Source: a virus. Taken from it: a DNA stretch of 31,778 bases. The notes beneath the pieces were generated by a model. That model did not search any database and was not told the origin of the DNA. It was given only the letters and a program-made list of their open reading frames with translations. Below are positions 15,628-22,772 of the stretch, piece by piece. The first letter of the stretch is position 1. Each line of letters opens with the position of its first letter. The position numbers were made by a program, and so were the translations under genes. The stretch spans positions 1-31,778 of IMG/VR virus record IMGVR_UViG_3300014497_000021. One strand, written 5' to 3'.

Positions 15628-16500
15628 ATGCCGTATACGCCAGGTGCCGCCCTGGGGGGCGGGGTCAGGGCGAGCCTGGGCGCCGTGGACCTGGGTGAGG
15701 TCGACGCCGATGGCACCGCCTGGTACCTCCAGACCATCAGGGGCTGGGACTCGCCGGGCGTCCGAGGCGAGTACACCGACCGGGAGGGCGACCACGGGAC
15801 GTGGGCCTCCCCGGTCTACCTCGGCTCGCGCCCCGTCACTCTGGGCGGAACGGTCGTCGCCGCGTCGCAGGCCCTGCTGGAGTCTGCGATGGAGCAGCTG
15901 CGGGCAGCGGCCGGCCTGACGGACACCGTGCTGACGGTGTGGGAGACCACGCCGAAGCAGGCGACCGTGCGACGCTCCGGCGATCTGCTCCTGGAGTACG
16001 TGACCGACACCAAGGCGACCTTTTCGGTGATGGTGACGGCTGCCGACCCGCGCCGGTACGACGTCACCCAGCAGCAGGGATCGACCGCTCTCCCTTCGAC
16101 CAGCGGCGGCCTCACCCTGCCGGCCACGATGCCGTGGACGCTGAGCGCCACCGCGGTGGCCGGGCAGATCATCGCGCTGAACGCGGGCACGTTCGAGACG
16201 AGGCCGGTCCTCGTCATCGACGGCCCTGTGTCCGCCCCGCAGATCCTTGCGCAGATGCCCGATGGATCGGCCCGGTTCCTCAACTACAGCCAGGACCTCG
16301 CGAGCGGCGACGAGCTCGTCATCGACACGGACGCCCACACGGTGACCCTCAACGGAGTGGTGTCGCGGCGCAGGTTCCTGACGATTCCGAGCGACTGGCC
16401 GGTGATCCCCGCGAAGAGCATGGTCACCTTCCAGTTCCGCGCCGCCGCCTACAACTCCTCTGCTCTGCTGACCGCCCGCTGGCGCTCGGCCTGGATCTGA
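15628..16500 (+). CDS. Distal tail protein (Dit-like)
   Basis: 290 residues directly after the tape measure gene, with GAAGGGGGTAGGGC before ATG 15628. The N-terminal half has the distal tail pattern: WYLQTIRGWDSPGVRGEYTD then REGDHGTWASPVYLGSRPVT, followed by an alpha/beta barrel edge (ALLESAMEQLRAAAGLTDTV) and the strand TFSVMVTAADPRRYD. The C-terminal half is a beta-sandwich (NAGTFETRPVLVIDGPVSAP, LVIDTDAHTVTLNGVVSRRR) with the 'N.GdaetrPvi.i.G' galectin-like signature. It forms the ring between tube and tip. Confidence 0.88.
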   Translation: MPYTPGAALGGGVRASLGAVDLGEVDADGTAWYLQTIRGWDSPGVRGEYTDREGDHGTWASPVYLGSRPVTLGGTVVAASQALLESAMEQLRAAAGLTDTVLTVWETTPKQATVRRSGDLLLEYVTDTKATFSVMVTAADPRRYDVTQQQGSTALPSTSGGLTLPATMPWTLSATAVAGQIIALNAGTFETRPVLVIDGPVSAPQILAQMPDGSARFLNYSQDLASGDELVIDTDAHTVTLNGVVSRRRFLTIPSDWPVIPAKSMVTFQFRAAAYNSSALLTARWRSAWI

Positions 16501-16513
16501 AAGCAGCCCGCTG

Positions 16514-17530
16514 ATGCCAGACACCCCGATGTTCCAGAACACCATCAGCTACAACGGGCAGAACCTCAGGGACGCCCTGAGGGCATTCGTGATGTCCAGC
16601 GGGACGACGTTCGGGACACGGGCGGGGGTACGGCCCGGCGACCCGGGACTGACGGTCACGCTGGCCGGGTCCACGATCAACGTGTCACCCGGCACGGCCA
16701 TGCTCACCGATCACGGCGTCTACGTCGGTGTGCTCACCTCCACCTGGTCGGGCACGCTCACCGCCGCACACGCCACCCTCGACCGCATCGACCTGGTGTA
16801 TCTGCGGATCTGGGACACCGACTTCGACGCCAGCGGCCTGCGGCAGACCGACGTCGTCTACCTCGCCGGTACCGCCTCGTCCACGCCAGTGGCCCCCACT
16901 CCGGCGGGCACACAGATCTACCTGCCCCTCGCCACGATCACCGTGCCCCACTCGGGCGCCGGCTCGCCGTCGGTATCCACCGCGGTACGGCCCAACACGG
17001 TGGCGCCGGGCGGCATCCTGCCGGCGTCGACCGCCCCGTCCAACCCGTATGTCGGCCAGTTCTACGACGACGGCTCGGGTCTGCTGCGCTGGAACGGCTC
17101 GGCCTGGCGCAGGATCAACCCCTACACGCCGCTCACCTCGGCTCAGGTCAGCCAGCCGTCCAGCTTCACCGCCGGAACCTTCCAGGACTTCCCAGGGGGC
17201 AACTGGGCGGCGCTGACGTTCACAGTGCCGCCGAGCGGGCTCGTGTGGATCAGCGTGGGAGGTGCCCTCATGAACACGAATACGGGCACCTCGTCCGGGT
17301 GGATGGCGTGGCGGGCCTCCGGCGGCGTGACCGAGGCGGCCTCGGAGGCGAACGGCCTGTCCACCGTCGGCTCCCGCAACTACGGCACACGCCGCGTCCT
17401 GCGCTCCTGGACGCCCGGCGCCAGCGTCACCCTTACCCCGCAGTACCTGTTCAGCAGCGTGGGCACCCTGACCACCGTCACCCGGGCCACTGACGGACTC
17501 CTGGCCGTCGAGCCCGTCGCGGCCCCATGA
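16514..17530 (+). CDS. Minor tail / tip protein with upper-fibre-like features
   Basis: 338 residues. The region MPDTPMFQNTISYNGQNLRD then GVRPGDPGLTVTLAGSTINV resembles the N-terminus of phage tip and receptor proteins. A proline-rich hinge APGGILPASTAPSNPYVGQ precedes a small fold with YDDGSGLLRWNGSAWRRI, a common 'window' motif of tail fibres. The C-terminal 130 residues are beta-rich (FPGGNWAALTFTVPPSGLVW, VWISVGGALMNTNTGTSSGW), consistent with a head domain that may bind host glycans. Ends in an ATGA overlap with the next gene. The baseplate-side N-terminal part and a variable C-terminal part are inferred. Confidence 0.7.
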   Translation: MPDTPMFQNTISYNGQNLRDALRAFVMSSGTTFGTRAGVRPGDPGLTVTLAGSTINVSPGTAMLTDHGVYVGVLTSTWSGTLTAAHATLDRIDLVYLRIWDTDFDASGLRQTDVVYLAGTASSTPVAPTPAGTQIYLPLATITVPHSGAGSPSVSTAVRPNTVAPGGILPASTAPSNPYVGQFYDDGSGLLRWNGSAWRRINPYTPLTSAQVSQPSSFTAGTFQDFPGGNWAALTFTVPPSGLVWISVGGALMNTNTGTSSGWMAWRASGGVTEAASEANGLSTVGSRNYGTRRVLRSWTPGASVTLTPQYLFSSVGTLTTVTRATDGLLAVEPVAAP

Positions 17531-18603
17531 CCGCGGTCACCCTCGCCTGGTTCGGATGCGACCTGCGCACCGGCAACATCATCGAGGACCTGTCCGCCCT
17601 CACCCCGTCAGGGGCCCTGTCCCGCAAGCTCGGCGAGGCCACAACGCTTCAGGCCAGCCTCTACCTGCCCGGCGCCCCGGACGACTGGGAGGCGGCCACC
17701 AACCCGGGCACCACCGTCCTCGTCGCCGTCGACAAGGCCACCGACATCCCCGTCTGGTCCGGTGTCACCCTCCCGCAAACGGGTGGCAGCGCCCAGACCG
17801 TGGACCTCGGCCTGTCCACCATGGAGCGCTACCTGGACAGCCGCTTCCCCGGCACCCAGACGTTCGTGGGCGCCGACCAGGCCGACATCATCACGGGCCT
17901 GGTCACCCCAGCCCTCACCTATGGGCCGCCGATCGTCATCGACGCCCCGTCCACCGGCACCACGCTGGACTACGCATCGGACGACGGCGACGACAAGAGC
18001 ATCCTGTCCTGCCTTCAGGAACTGATGGGCCTCGAGGGCGGCCCCGAGTGGACGATCGACACCGTCTGGAACGCCAGCCACAACGGCTTCCAGTGGCCGC
18101 TCCGGGTGCGCCCGGCCATCGGCGTCCAGGGCGCAACCGCCGTCACCTTCGACTTCCCCGGCTGCGTCGACTCCTACAGCCTCGCCAAGTCCTACGAGGC
18201 CGGGAAAGGCGCCACCACCGTCCTGGCCCGCGGGGAGGGGGAGGGCAGCTCCCGCCTGACCTCCGCGGTGTACGAGGCCACTGCGCTGCTGGCAGCCGGG
18301 TGGCCGCGCTGGGAGTACCGGTTCACGCCCGCCACCGGCGTAACCGACCCTGACCAGCTCAACTCCCATGCCTCGCAGGCTGTGACGCTGATGTCGCAGG
18401 GTGCCCAGGTGTGGACCGTCGAAGCGGTCGCCTCCCAGGCCCCGCGGCTCGGCCAGGACTGGGCGCTGGGGGACACCCTCTGCCTGGCTGTCGAGCAGTC
18501 GCCGCGCCACCCGCAGGGCACCAGCGTGACCGCCCGCTGCTGGGCGTGGGAGCTGGAACCGGGATCCGACCGCGTCCGCCCGATCCTCGTGGAGGAGAGC
18601 TGA
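17527..18603 (+). CDS. Baseplate hub / tail-associated protein (gp37-like minor tail protein)
   Basis: 358 residues from ATG 17527. Opens MTAVTLAWFGCDLRTGNIIE then EDLSALTPSGALSRKLGEAT, the signature opening of an actinophage minor tail family often named for ReqiPepy6 gp37. It contains LGLSTMERYLDSRFPGTQTF and ADIITGLVTPALTYG near 95-140, matching the OB/hub ring of gp27-like tail hubs, and a C-terminal barrel ending in ARCWAWELEPGSDRVRPILV. It would form the tip ring that binds the distal tail protein and hold the fibre gene product that follows with no gap. Confidence 0.8.
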   Translation: MTAVTLAWFGCDLRTGNIIEDLSALTPSGALSRKLGEATTLQASLYLPGAPDDWEAATNPGTTVLVAVDKATDIPVWSGVTLPQTGGSAQTVDLGLSTMERYLDSRFPGTQTFVGADQADIITGLVTPALTYGPPIVIDAPSTGTTLDYASDDGDDKSILSCLQELMGLEGGPEWTIDTVWNASHNGFQWPLRVRPAIGVQGATAVTFDFPGCVDSYSLAKSYEAGKGATTVLARGEGEGSSRLTSAVYEATALLAAGWPRWEYRFTPATGVTDPDQLNSHASQAVTLMSQGAQVWTVEAVASQAPRLGQDWALGDTLCLAVEQSPRHPQGTSVTARCWAWELEPGSDRVRPILVEES

Positions 18604-19371
18604 ATGCCCAAACAGCTCGACCAGCTGCCCGGCGACCCGACCAGCCTGGCCCGGAAGGTGGCCGCTCTGGAACGGCAGATGCGGGAGCTGCGAGCCGCAC
18701 GCCGCATGGGGGAAGCCACCGTCGGCAGGCTGCGGATCTACAGCGCCGACGGACTGACCCTCCTCGCCGAACTCGGGCCGACCGACGATGGGGGCGCCGG
18801 CCTTTGGACCCGCGGCCTCCAGGACCCGGACGAGATCCCCATCAGCGCCCGTCTCATCTCCGGCGGCCTGAGCTTCCAGCCGGTCGACGACCGGATCAGC
18901 GAGGTGCCGGCGAGCGTCGAGTACAGCGTTTTCCCGGACGTGGGAAACAACCTGGTGTTGGTGTCCGGATCGATCCGGGCATCGGACTGGCTGTCCATGG
19001 TGGACCTCGGCTCGGTAGCAGGCGGCGGCGTCCCCACCGTGGTCGTCAGCGCCTTCCGCGAGGTCGCCGGGGTAGGCGAAAGCGGCAACGCCAATCTGGA
19101 CGTGCAGGGCGTCCTGACGGCCAGCAACTTCGCGTGGGGCACCACGAACATCACGCCCAGCGCCGCGAACACTCCCACCTCGGCGACCGTGTCGGGGCTC
19201 AGCGTCGCCGGCAGCACCTTCATCGCTCTCGTCACCGCGAACACCAGTCTGCCGGGCACGCAGGTCACCGGCGTCTCCTTCAACAACCTCACCTCAAGCG
19301 GCCTGACGCTGTGGCTGACCCGCACCAACACCACGACAACAACCCTGAATTGGATGGTGATCGGGCTGTGA
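18604..19371 (+). CDS. Tail fibre-like protein with lectin-like C-terminus
   Basis: 255 residues, starting directly after the hub stop with GGAGGAG upstream. Residues 1-50 are helical (QLPGDPTSLARKVAALERQM, RELRAARRM), a short trimerising coiled coil. The remainder is beta-rich and Thr/Ser/Gly-rich. The final part (SSGLTLWLTRTNTTTTTLNW then MVIGL) has the 'GL.lwl.RtNtt.t.inW..iG' ending seen in small phage fibre head domains of H-type lectin style. It probably trimerises and takes part in host recognition. GTGA overlap with the next gene. Confidence 0.75.
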   Translation: MPKQLDQLPGDPTSLARKVAALERQMRELRAARRMGEATVGRLRIYSADGLTLLAELGPTDDGGAGLWTRGLQDPDEIPISARLISGGLSFQPVDDRISEVPASVEYSVFPDVGNNLVLVSGSIRASDWLSMVDLGSVAGGGVPTVVVSAFREVAGVGESGNANLDVQGVLTASNFAWGTTNITPSAANTPTSATVSGLSVAGSTFIALVTANTSLPGTQVTGVSFNNLTSSGLTLWLTRTNTTTTTLNWMVIGL

Positions 19372-19574
19372 GCGTGACGTTCGACCCCGCGCTGTACTAC
19401 GAGGTCACAGCGCGCGACGACAACCCCGAGTGCGTGAACTTCGAGCAGGTCTTCACCGTGCCCGAGTTCTACAGCAACAACGGCGTCGACTGCTTCGTGC
19501 AGTGCGGGAAGTGCGGCCAGCACATGGAGATCCTCACCGCGACCCTCCTGGACCCGCAGCCCGAGGTCTCCTGA
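19368..19574 (+). CDS. Small cysteine-containing phage protein, 68 aa
   Basis: GTG 19368 overlaps the fibre stop by 4 bases. The protein contains C22 in NPECVNFEQV and the group CFVQCGKCGQHM (C42, C46, C49), which looks like a small zinc-binding knuckle, followed by EILTATLLDPQPEVS. A conserved-looking small gene placed between fibre and endolysin genes in this phage. Its function is unknown; a tip or fibre accessory role is a positional guess. Confidence 0.65.
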   Translation: MSVTFDPALYYEVTARDDNPECVNFEQVFTVPEFYSNNGVDCFVQCGKCGQHMEILTATLLDPQPEVS

Positions 19575-19586
19575 CCCTCCCCTCTC

Positions 19587-19612
19587 AGCCCCGCGCCGCC
19601 CGGCTCGGGGCT
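19587..19612 (+). terminator. Hairpin in front of the lysis region
   Basis: AGCCCCG (19587-19593) pairs with CGGGGCT (19606-19612), and inside them GCC (19595-19597) pairs with GGC (19602-19604) around a GCCC loop. It is followed by a pyrimidine-rich stretch and then CTCATGCCTGGAG, nearly the same leader as after the hairpin at 10207. It separates tail from lysis genes and could attenuate transcription or stabilise an mRNA end. Confidence 0.5.
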
Positions 19613-19633
19613 CTACTCATGCCTGGAGCGACC

Positions 19634-19747
19634 ATGCCCGACATCGCCCGACACCCGAGCACGACCCACCTGCTCCGCTACTTCGACTACAGCCACCTGC
19701 CGGAGCGACTGCACGACGAGGCCGACACGGACGAGGCGAACGCCTGA
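19634..19747 (+). CDS. Short ORF, 37 aa, possible truncated Acb2-type protein
   Basis: ATG 19634 with TGGAG at 19624-19628; an in-frame ATG at 19619 has no site. The protein is MPDIARHPSTTHLLRYFDYS followed by HLPERLHDEADTDEANA. The part HLLRYFDYSHLPERL resembles the start of short Streptomyces phage proteins with an F/Y-x-Y-x-HLPxHLQ pattern, which I associate from memory with the Acb2/Tad1 hairpin family of cyclic-nucleotide sponges. If so, the second half of the family is missing here. TGATG overlap with the endolysin gene suggests it is translated. The family link is tentative. Confidence 0.5.
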   Translation: MPDIARHPSTTHLLRYFDYSHLPERLHDEADTDEANA

Positions 19748-20607
19748 TGCCCGAACTGTGGATGCCGGGCGCGACCCGGCTCGACATAGGCGACCACCAG
19801 CCCACCGACGGCGGCCCCGCCAAGGCCATCGCCCACATCACCTGGGACAAGAACGCCAGCGCGGCCAAGCCGGTGGACCTGGTCCCGTACACGGCCCTCC
19901 GCAGCTACTTCGCGCGCGGCGGCGCGCCGGTCGCCCCTCACATCCTGTGGGATCCGTTCGAGGGGCACTTCACCCAGTTCGTGCCCGCCAACTCCCGCAG
20001 CAAGTCGCTCGTCGACCAGGCGGGCGGCACCCGCACCAACCGCGCCGGCTCGGTCGTCCTCCAGATCGAAGCCGTCTTCTTCCCTTACTGCCGGGTTGGC
20101 ACGAAGGTGTACCCGCGGCTCGTCGACACCCCGTGCAAGGGGTGGGCAGACCTTCAGGCCTGGGTGCACTCGTGGGGTGTCCCGAACTCGTGGCCCATGG
20201 GCCGCCCGGCCGACTTCACCCCGCACCGCAGCGAGTCCGTGTGGGAGAAGCAGGGCGGCTGGTACGGGCACAGCCAGGTCCCGGAGAACGACCATCAGGA
20301 TCCTGGCTCCTGGCCAGAGTTCGTCAGCGTCACCTCGGCTCCGGCGACCAAGCCGGTCTACGAGCCGTTCCCCGGCGCCTCGTTCTTCGAGACGGGCCGC
20401 CGCAGCCCGGTCATCGCAGCCATGCACAAGCGGCTCGTCGCCGAGGGCTGCGGCCGCTACCAGTCCGACGCCAACGCCGACGTGTGGGGCCCCGGAGACG
20501 AGCGCTCCTACGCGGCCTGGCAACGCAAGCTCGGCTACACCGGCCCCGCGGCCGACGGCAGACCGGGCCCGACCTCGTGGGCGAAGCTCCACGTCCCCAA
20601 CGTCTGA
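19747..20607 (+). CDS. Endolysin: N-acetylmuramoyl-L-alanine amidase with peptidoglycan-binding domain
   Basis: 286 residues. The N-terminal 195 residues form an Amidase_2-type domain: H30 in KAIAHITWDK, H65 in VAPHILWDPF, Q106-E108 in VVLQIEAVFF, and the metal and catalytic end with H175, H183 and D185 in GHSQVPENDHQDPGSW, the typical final Zn-binding stretch of this fold. Residues about 205-286 form a peptidoglycan-binding domain (RRSPVIAAMHKRLVAEGCGR, DVWGPGDERSYAAWQRKLGY, DGRPGPTSWAKLH). It cuts the amide bond between muramic acid and the stem peptide. No signal peptide, so it needs the holin that follows. Confidence 0.9.
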   Translation: MPELWMPGATRLDIGDHQPTDGGPAKAIAHITWDKNASAAKPVDLVPYTALRSYFARGGAPVAPHILWDPFEGHFTQFVPANSRSKSLVDQAGGTRTNRAGSVVLQIEAVFFPYCRVGTKVYPRLVDTPCKGWADLQAWVHSWGVPNSWPMGRPADFTPHRSESVWEKQGGWYGHSQVPENDHQDPGSWPEFVSVTSAPATKPVYEPFPGASFFETGRRSPVIAAMHKRLVAEGCGRYQSDANADVWGPGDERSYAAWQRKLGYTGPAADGRPGPTSWAKLHVPNV

Positions 20608-20622
20608 GAGGAACGCTCCGCC

Positions 20623-20823
20623 ATGAAGATCTCGAAGATGTGGAAGGCCGTCGTCTCCGGTGCGGCGGCCGGCGCCGCCGCCGCGGCGACCGCCGTGCAG
20701 GACGGCACGGTCACGACCGCCGAGACCGTCACCATCGTGCTCGCCGTCCTCGGCGCGCTCGGCGTCACCTGGGCCGTCCCCAACCGGCCCTCCGCCCCGC
20801 CGAGCACCCCGGCGGGGTCCTGA
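20623..20823 (+). CDS. Holin, 66 aa
   Basis: Two hydrophobic stretches: about 8-25 (AVVSGAAAGAAAAATAVQ, small and Ala-rich) and about 35-52 (TIVLAVLGALGVTWAVPN), a short turn DGTVTTAE between them, a basic N-terminus MKISKMWK and a hydrophilic, proline-rich end. This is the pattern of small actinophage holins. It lies 15 bases after the endolysin gene with a GAGAGGAA site. It would form lesions that release the endolysin. An 8-bp GC hairpin (20795-20817) lies in its last codons. Confidence 0.85.
   Translation: MKISKMWKAVVSGAAAGAAAAATAVQDGTVTTAETVTIVLAVLGALGVTWAVPNRPSAPPSTPAGS
20795..20817 (+). other. Hairpin in the 3' coding end of the holin gene
   Basis: CCCCGCCG (20795-20802) and CGGCGGGG (20810-20817) pair perfectly over 8 bp around AGCACCC. 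It encodes the proline/serine-rich tail of the holin and sits 38 bases before the next gene, so it may modulate expression of the downstream lysis genes. It could also be incidental in such GC-rich DNA. Confidence 0.35.
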
Positions 20824-20854
20824 CCCTGCCCCATGAGCGCGACCTGGAGGCAGC

Positions 20855-21121
20855 ATGGACGCCGCCCTGACCACAGCTATCGGCGTGATCGGCAGCGCCA
20901 TCGTGGCCGGGGCGGCAGCCATGTACGGCTCCAAGGTCGCGGGGCGAGCCCAGCAGGAGGGCACCGCATTGACCGGCTACGACAACCTCACGCAACGCCT
21001 CGTCGCCGAGCGGGACAAAGCCGAGGCGGACCAGGCGAAGGCCGAGCAGCGCGTCGAAGTCCTCGAACTCGAGGTGGCGCGCTTGCGGCTGCTCGTCACC
21101 CAGCTGGGAGGCACCCCATGA
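20855..21121 (+). CDS. Membrane-anchored coiled-coil protein of the lysis cassette, 88 aa
   Basis: ATG 20855 with a TGGAGG site. Residues 4-25 (ALTTAIGVIGSAIVAGAAAM) form one transmembrane helix. Residues 45-85 (DNLTQRLVAERDKAEADQAK, AEQRVEVLELEVARLRLLVT) form a heptad-rich coiled coil, ending QLGGTP. This one-TM plus coiled-coil plan occurs in auxiliary holin-like or spanin-like lysis proteins of phages infecting actinomycetes. It overlaps the next gene by ATGA. A lysis role is inferred from place and topology. Confidence 0.7.
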   Translation: MDAALTTAIGVIGSAIVAGAAAMYGSKVAGRAQQEGTALTGYDNLTQRLVAERDKAEADQAKAEQRVEVLELEVARLRLLVTQLGGTP

Positions 21122-21777
21122 CGCGCACCGAACGGGTGCTCGCCCGCCGGTGGAAGCCGTTGGCTCTCCTCGCGTTCCTGCTCGCCCTCACCGGCGCCGT
21201 CCTGCTCGTCTACGTGCGCGTGCAGACCGAGGCATCGCGCGCCGACCAGCTCGCCGCCGAGGCCGACCTACGCGGCAGCGCGGTGTCCACGCTCGCGACC
21301 GACGTGCGGGTGCTGCGCGCCCAGATCAAGGCCAGGGGCGGCACGCCGGCCGCACCGGATCCGACCAAGGCCGTCAAGGATCTGCCCGACCGGGCGGCCG
21401 TGCCCGTCCCGATCCCCGGCCCGCAGGGACCCAAGGGCGACAAGGGCGACCCGGGCAAGGCCGCCCCCACGATCACGCCCGTACCCGGCCCCTCGGGGGC
21501 GGTCGGCGCCACCGGGCCCCAAGGACCGCAAGGCGAACCGGGGGCCGACTCCACCGTCCCCGGACCCCAGGGCCCGCAGGGCGAGAAAGGCGACCGAGGC
21601 GATCCCGGCCCAGCCTGCCCCGACGGCTACCGCCTCCAGGCGCCGTCCTGGGACCCGGACGCCCTCGTCTGCAGACGCGACGGAGCAGCCGACCCGAGCC
21701 CCACCCAGGAGCCGCAGAGCAAGGGCCTGCTCGGCCTGGCCGCGCTCACCATGACCGCCCGATACCGACGCCTGTAG
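21118..21777 (+). CDS. Membrane-anchored collagen-like protein, 219 aa
   Basis: ATG 21118 overlaps the previous stop. Residues 14-33 form one transmembrane helix (PLALLAFLLALTGAVLLVYV) after a basic N-terminus, followed by a helical stalk about 38-72. Then come Gly-X-Y triplets: residues about 101-113 (GPQGPKGDKGDPG) and 124-165 (GPSGAVGATGPQGPQGEPGA, then GPQGPQGEKGDRGDPGP), collagen-like in composition and able to trimerise. It ends with a two-cysteine unit (C167, C185) and a short hydrophobic stretch. Collagen-like repeats are common in phage tail fibres, but here the membrane anchor and lysis context argue for a cell-surface protein of the lysogen or lysing cell. Confidence 0.75.
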   Translation: MTRTERVLARRWKPLALLAFLLALTGAVLLVYVRVQTEASRADQLAAEADLRGSAVSTLATDVRVLRAQIKARGGTPAAPDPTKAVKDLPDRAAVPVPIPGPQGPKGDKGDPGKAAPTITPVPGPSGAVGATGPQGPQGEPGADSTVPGPQGPQGEKGDRGDPGPACPDGYRLQAPSWDPDALVCRRDGAADPSPTQEPQSKGLLGLAALTMTARYRRL

Positions 21778-21788
21778 CCACACGACGA

Positions 21789-21825
21789 CGCCCCCTGCAC
21801 GGTCACCATGGCCGTGCAGGGGGCG
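21789..21825 (+). terminator. Strong hairpin terminator at the end of the lysis operon
   Basis: CGCCCCCTGCACGG (21789-21802) and CCGTGCAGGGGGCG (21812-21825) pair perfectly over 14 bp around a 9-base loop, followed by TTTCGTC. It lies 12 bases after the last lysis gene stop and ends the long + strand late operon. Confidence 0.88.
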
Positions 21826-21839
21826 TTTCGTCATGTCTG

Positions 21840-21857
21840 CTTACGGGATCCCGTAAG
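21840..21857. promoter_or_regulatory. Perfect 18-bp palindrome between late operon and GntR gene
   Basis: CTTACGGGATCCCGTAAG reads the same on both strands with no loop. It lies 15 bases after the lysis terminator and 18 bases beyond the stop of the minus-strand GntR gene. It has no T tract, so it is not a convincing terminator. It could be a dimeric protein-binding site. Confidence 0.45.
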
Positions 21858-21874
21858 TCCAACGACCAGCGCCT

Positions 21875-22630
21875 TTAGTCGTCGAGCTCGATGCGGAAGT
21901 CGACGATGGTGGTGTCGCCGCGGCGCACGATCGGGTGGGCGACCTCGACGATCCGGCCGGTGTCCGCGATGTGCTTGCGCGTGTACCGCAGGACCGGGAC
22001 GCCGGCGCCGATGCGGAGCGTCGCCGCCTCCAGTTCGGTGGGCATGGCTGCGGTGAACGACTCAGTGACCGCCGTGATGCGGATGCCCAGGGATCCCAGC
22101 TGCGCCCGGGTACCGCCTGGCCACGGCTCGTTGATGGGGTCGGCGACCGGGGTGTCCACCACGTCCGCCCACCGCACATAGCTGGTCGACATCTGAGTGG
22201 GCTGGTCGTTGTCGTAGAAGACGAAGTGGCGGGCGAGGAGGCGTTCACCGATCTCGCACTCGAAGAGGGCCGCGAGTTCGGCATCGGCCTGGACGCGCTC
22301 GAACCGCTTATCGAGCCGGTACTCCGACCAGCCGATGCCCTGATCCCTGGTGTACGGCGTCGACTTGGCGCCGGGCGTCTGCCGGTACCGGTCGGCCGGC
22401 ATGCGGTGGATGGCCGGGCGCTTGCGCACGACGGTGCCTGCGCGGGCCCGTGACTCGACGAGTCCCTCGTTTCGGAGGAGGGCGAGCGCGTTCCGCACAG
22501 TGATCTCTGAGACGTCGTACCGGGCGCAGAGTTCGGGAAGCGTGGGGATGCGGTCGCCGGGTTCGTACTCGCCGGACGTGATGCGATGCCGCAGGTCAGC
22601 GGCGATCCGCATGTACTCGGGCTGTGCCAC
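21875..22630 (-). CDS. GntR-family transcriptional regulator (HutC/UTRA type)
   Basis: 251 residues from GTG 22630. Residues about 1-72 form the GntR winged helix-turn-helix (MAQPEYMRIAADLRHRITSG, then YEPGDRIPTLPELCARYDVS and EITVRNALALLRNEGLVESR, the family hallmark). The rest is a UTRA ligand domain (ERLLARHFVFYDNDQPTQMS, TSYVRW, ITAVTESFTAAMPTELEAAT, LRIGAGVPVLRYTRKHIADT). The open frame continues to ATG 22675 and ATG 22726, but those extra residues would lie over operator-like repeats and start the protein before the normal beginning of the fold, so 22630 is preferred; GGGGG sits nine bases upstream. It is divergent from the operon at 22773 and probably represses both directions, like KorSA-type regulators of Streptomyces elements. 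Confidence 0.88.
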   Translation of the reverse strand: MAQPEYMRIAADLRHRITSGEYEPGDRIPTLPELCARYDVSEITVRNALALLRNEGLVESRARAGTVVRKRPAIHRMPADRYRQTPGAKSTPYTRDQGIGWSEYRLDKRFERVQADAELAALFECEIGERLLARHFVFYDNDQPTQMSTSYVRWADVVDTPVADPINEPWPGGTRAQLGSLGIRITAVTESFTAAMPTELEAATLRIGAGVPVLRYTRKHIADTGRIVEVAHPIVRRGDTTIVDFRIELDD

Positions 22631-22659
22631 GGCGATGCCCCCGCTTCCACTGATCGCGT

Positions 22660-22679
22660 CAATCTGTATACGCATACTC
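22660..22679 (-). promoter_or_regulatory. Operator-like site 1 for the GntR regulator
   Basis: Read on the minus strand this is GAGTATGCGTATACAGATTG. It matches site 3 (22730-22749) at 15 of 20 positions in inverted orientation, and its core GTATAC is the type of short palindrome bound by HutC-class GntR proteins. It lies 30 bases upstream of the chosen regulator start. Confidence 0.6.
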
Positions 22680-22710
22680 TCCCGTCCCACTTGACCAGCG
22701 CCAATCCCGG

Positions 22711-22749
22711 CAATCTGAATACACAAAGCAAGTATCCGTATTCAGATAA
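22711..22749. promoter_or_regulatory. Operator-like sites 2 and 3 (inverted repeat) in the divergent promoter region
   Basis: ATCTGAATAC (22713-22722) and GTATTCAGAT (22738-22747) are perfect 10-bp arms separated by 15 bases. Site 3 extends to AAGTATCCGTATTCAGATAA (22730-22749), which matches site 1. They lie 24 to 62 bases upstream of the + strand operon start. I see no confident -35/-10 pair, but the AT-rich arms are likely to overlap promoter elements. Confidence 0.65.
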
Positions 22750-22772
22750 CGTCTGTCTCCGGGGGAACAGTC

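Noticed and set aside
22631-22726. Longer N-terminus for the GntR regulator (starts at 22675 or 22726)
   Set aside because: The extra residues (MCIQIAGI... and MRIQIDAI...) are translations of the repeated operator sites, and the family begins about where GTG 22630 starts.
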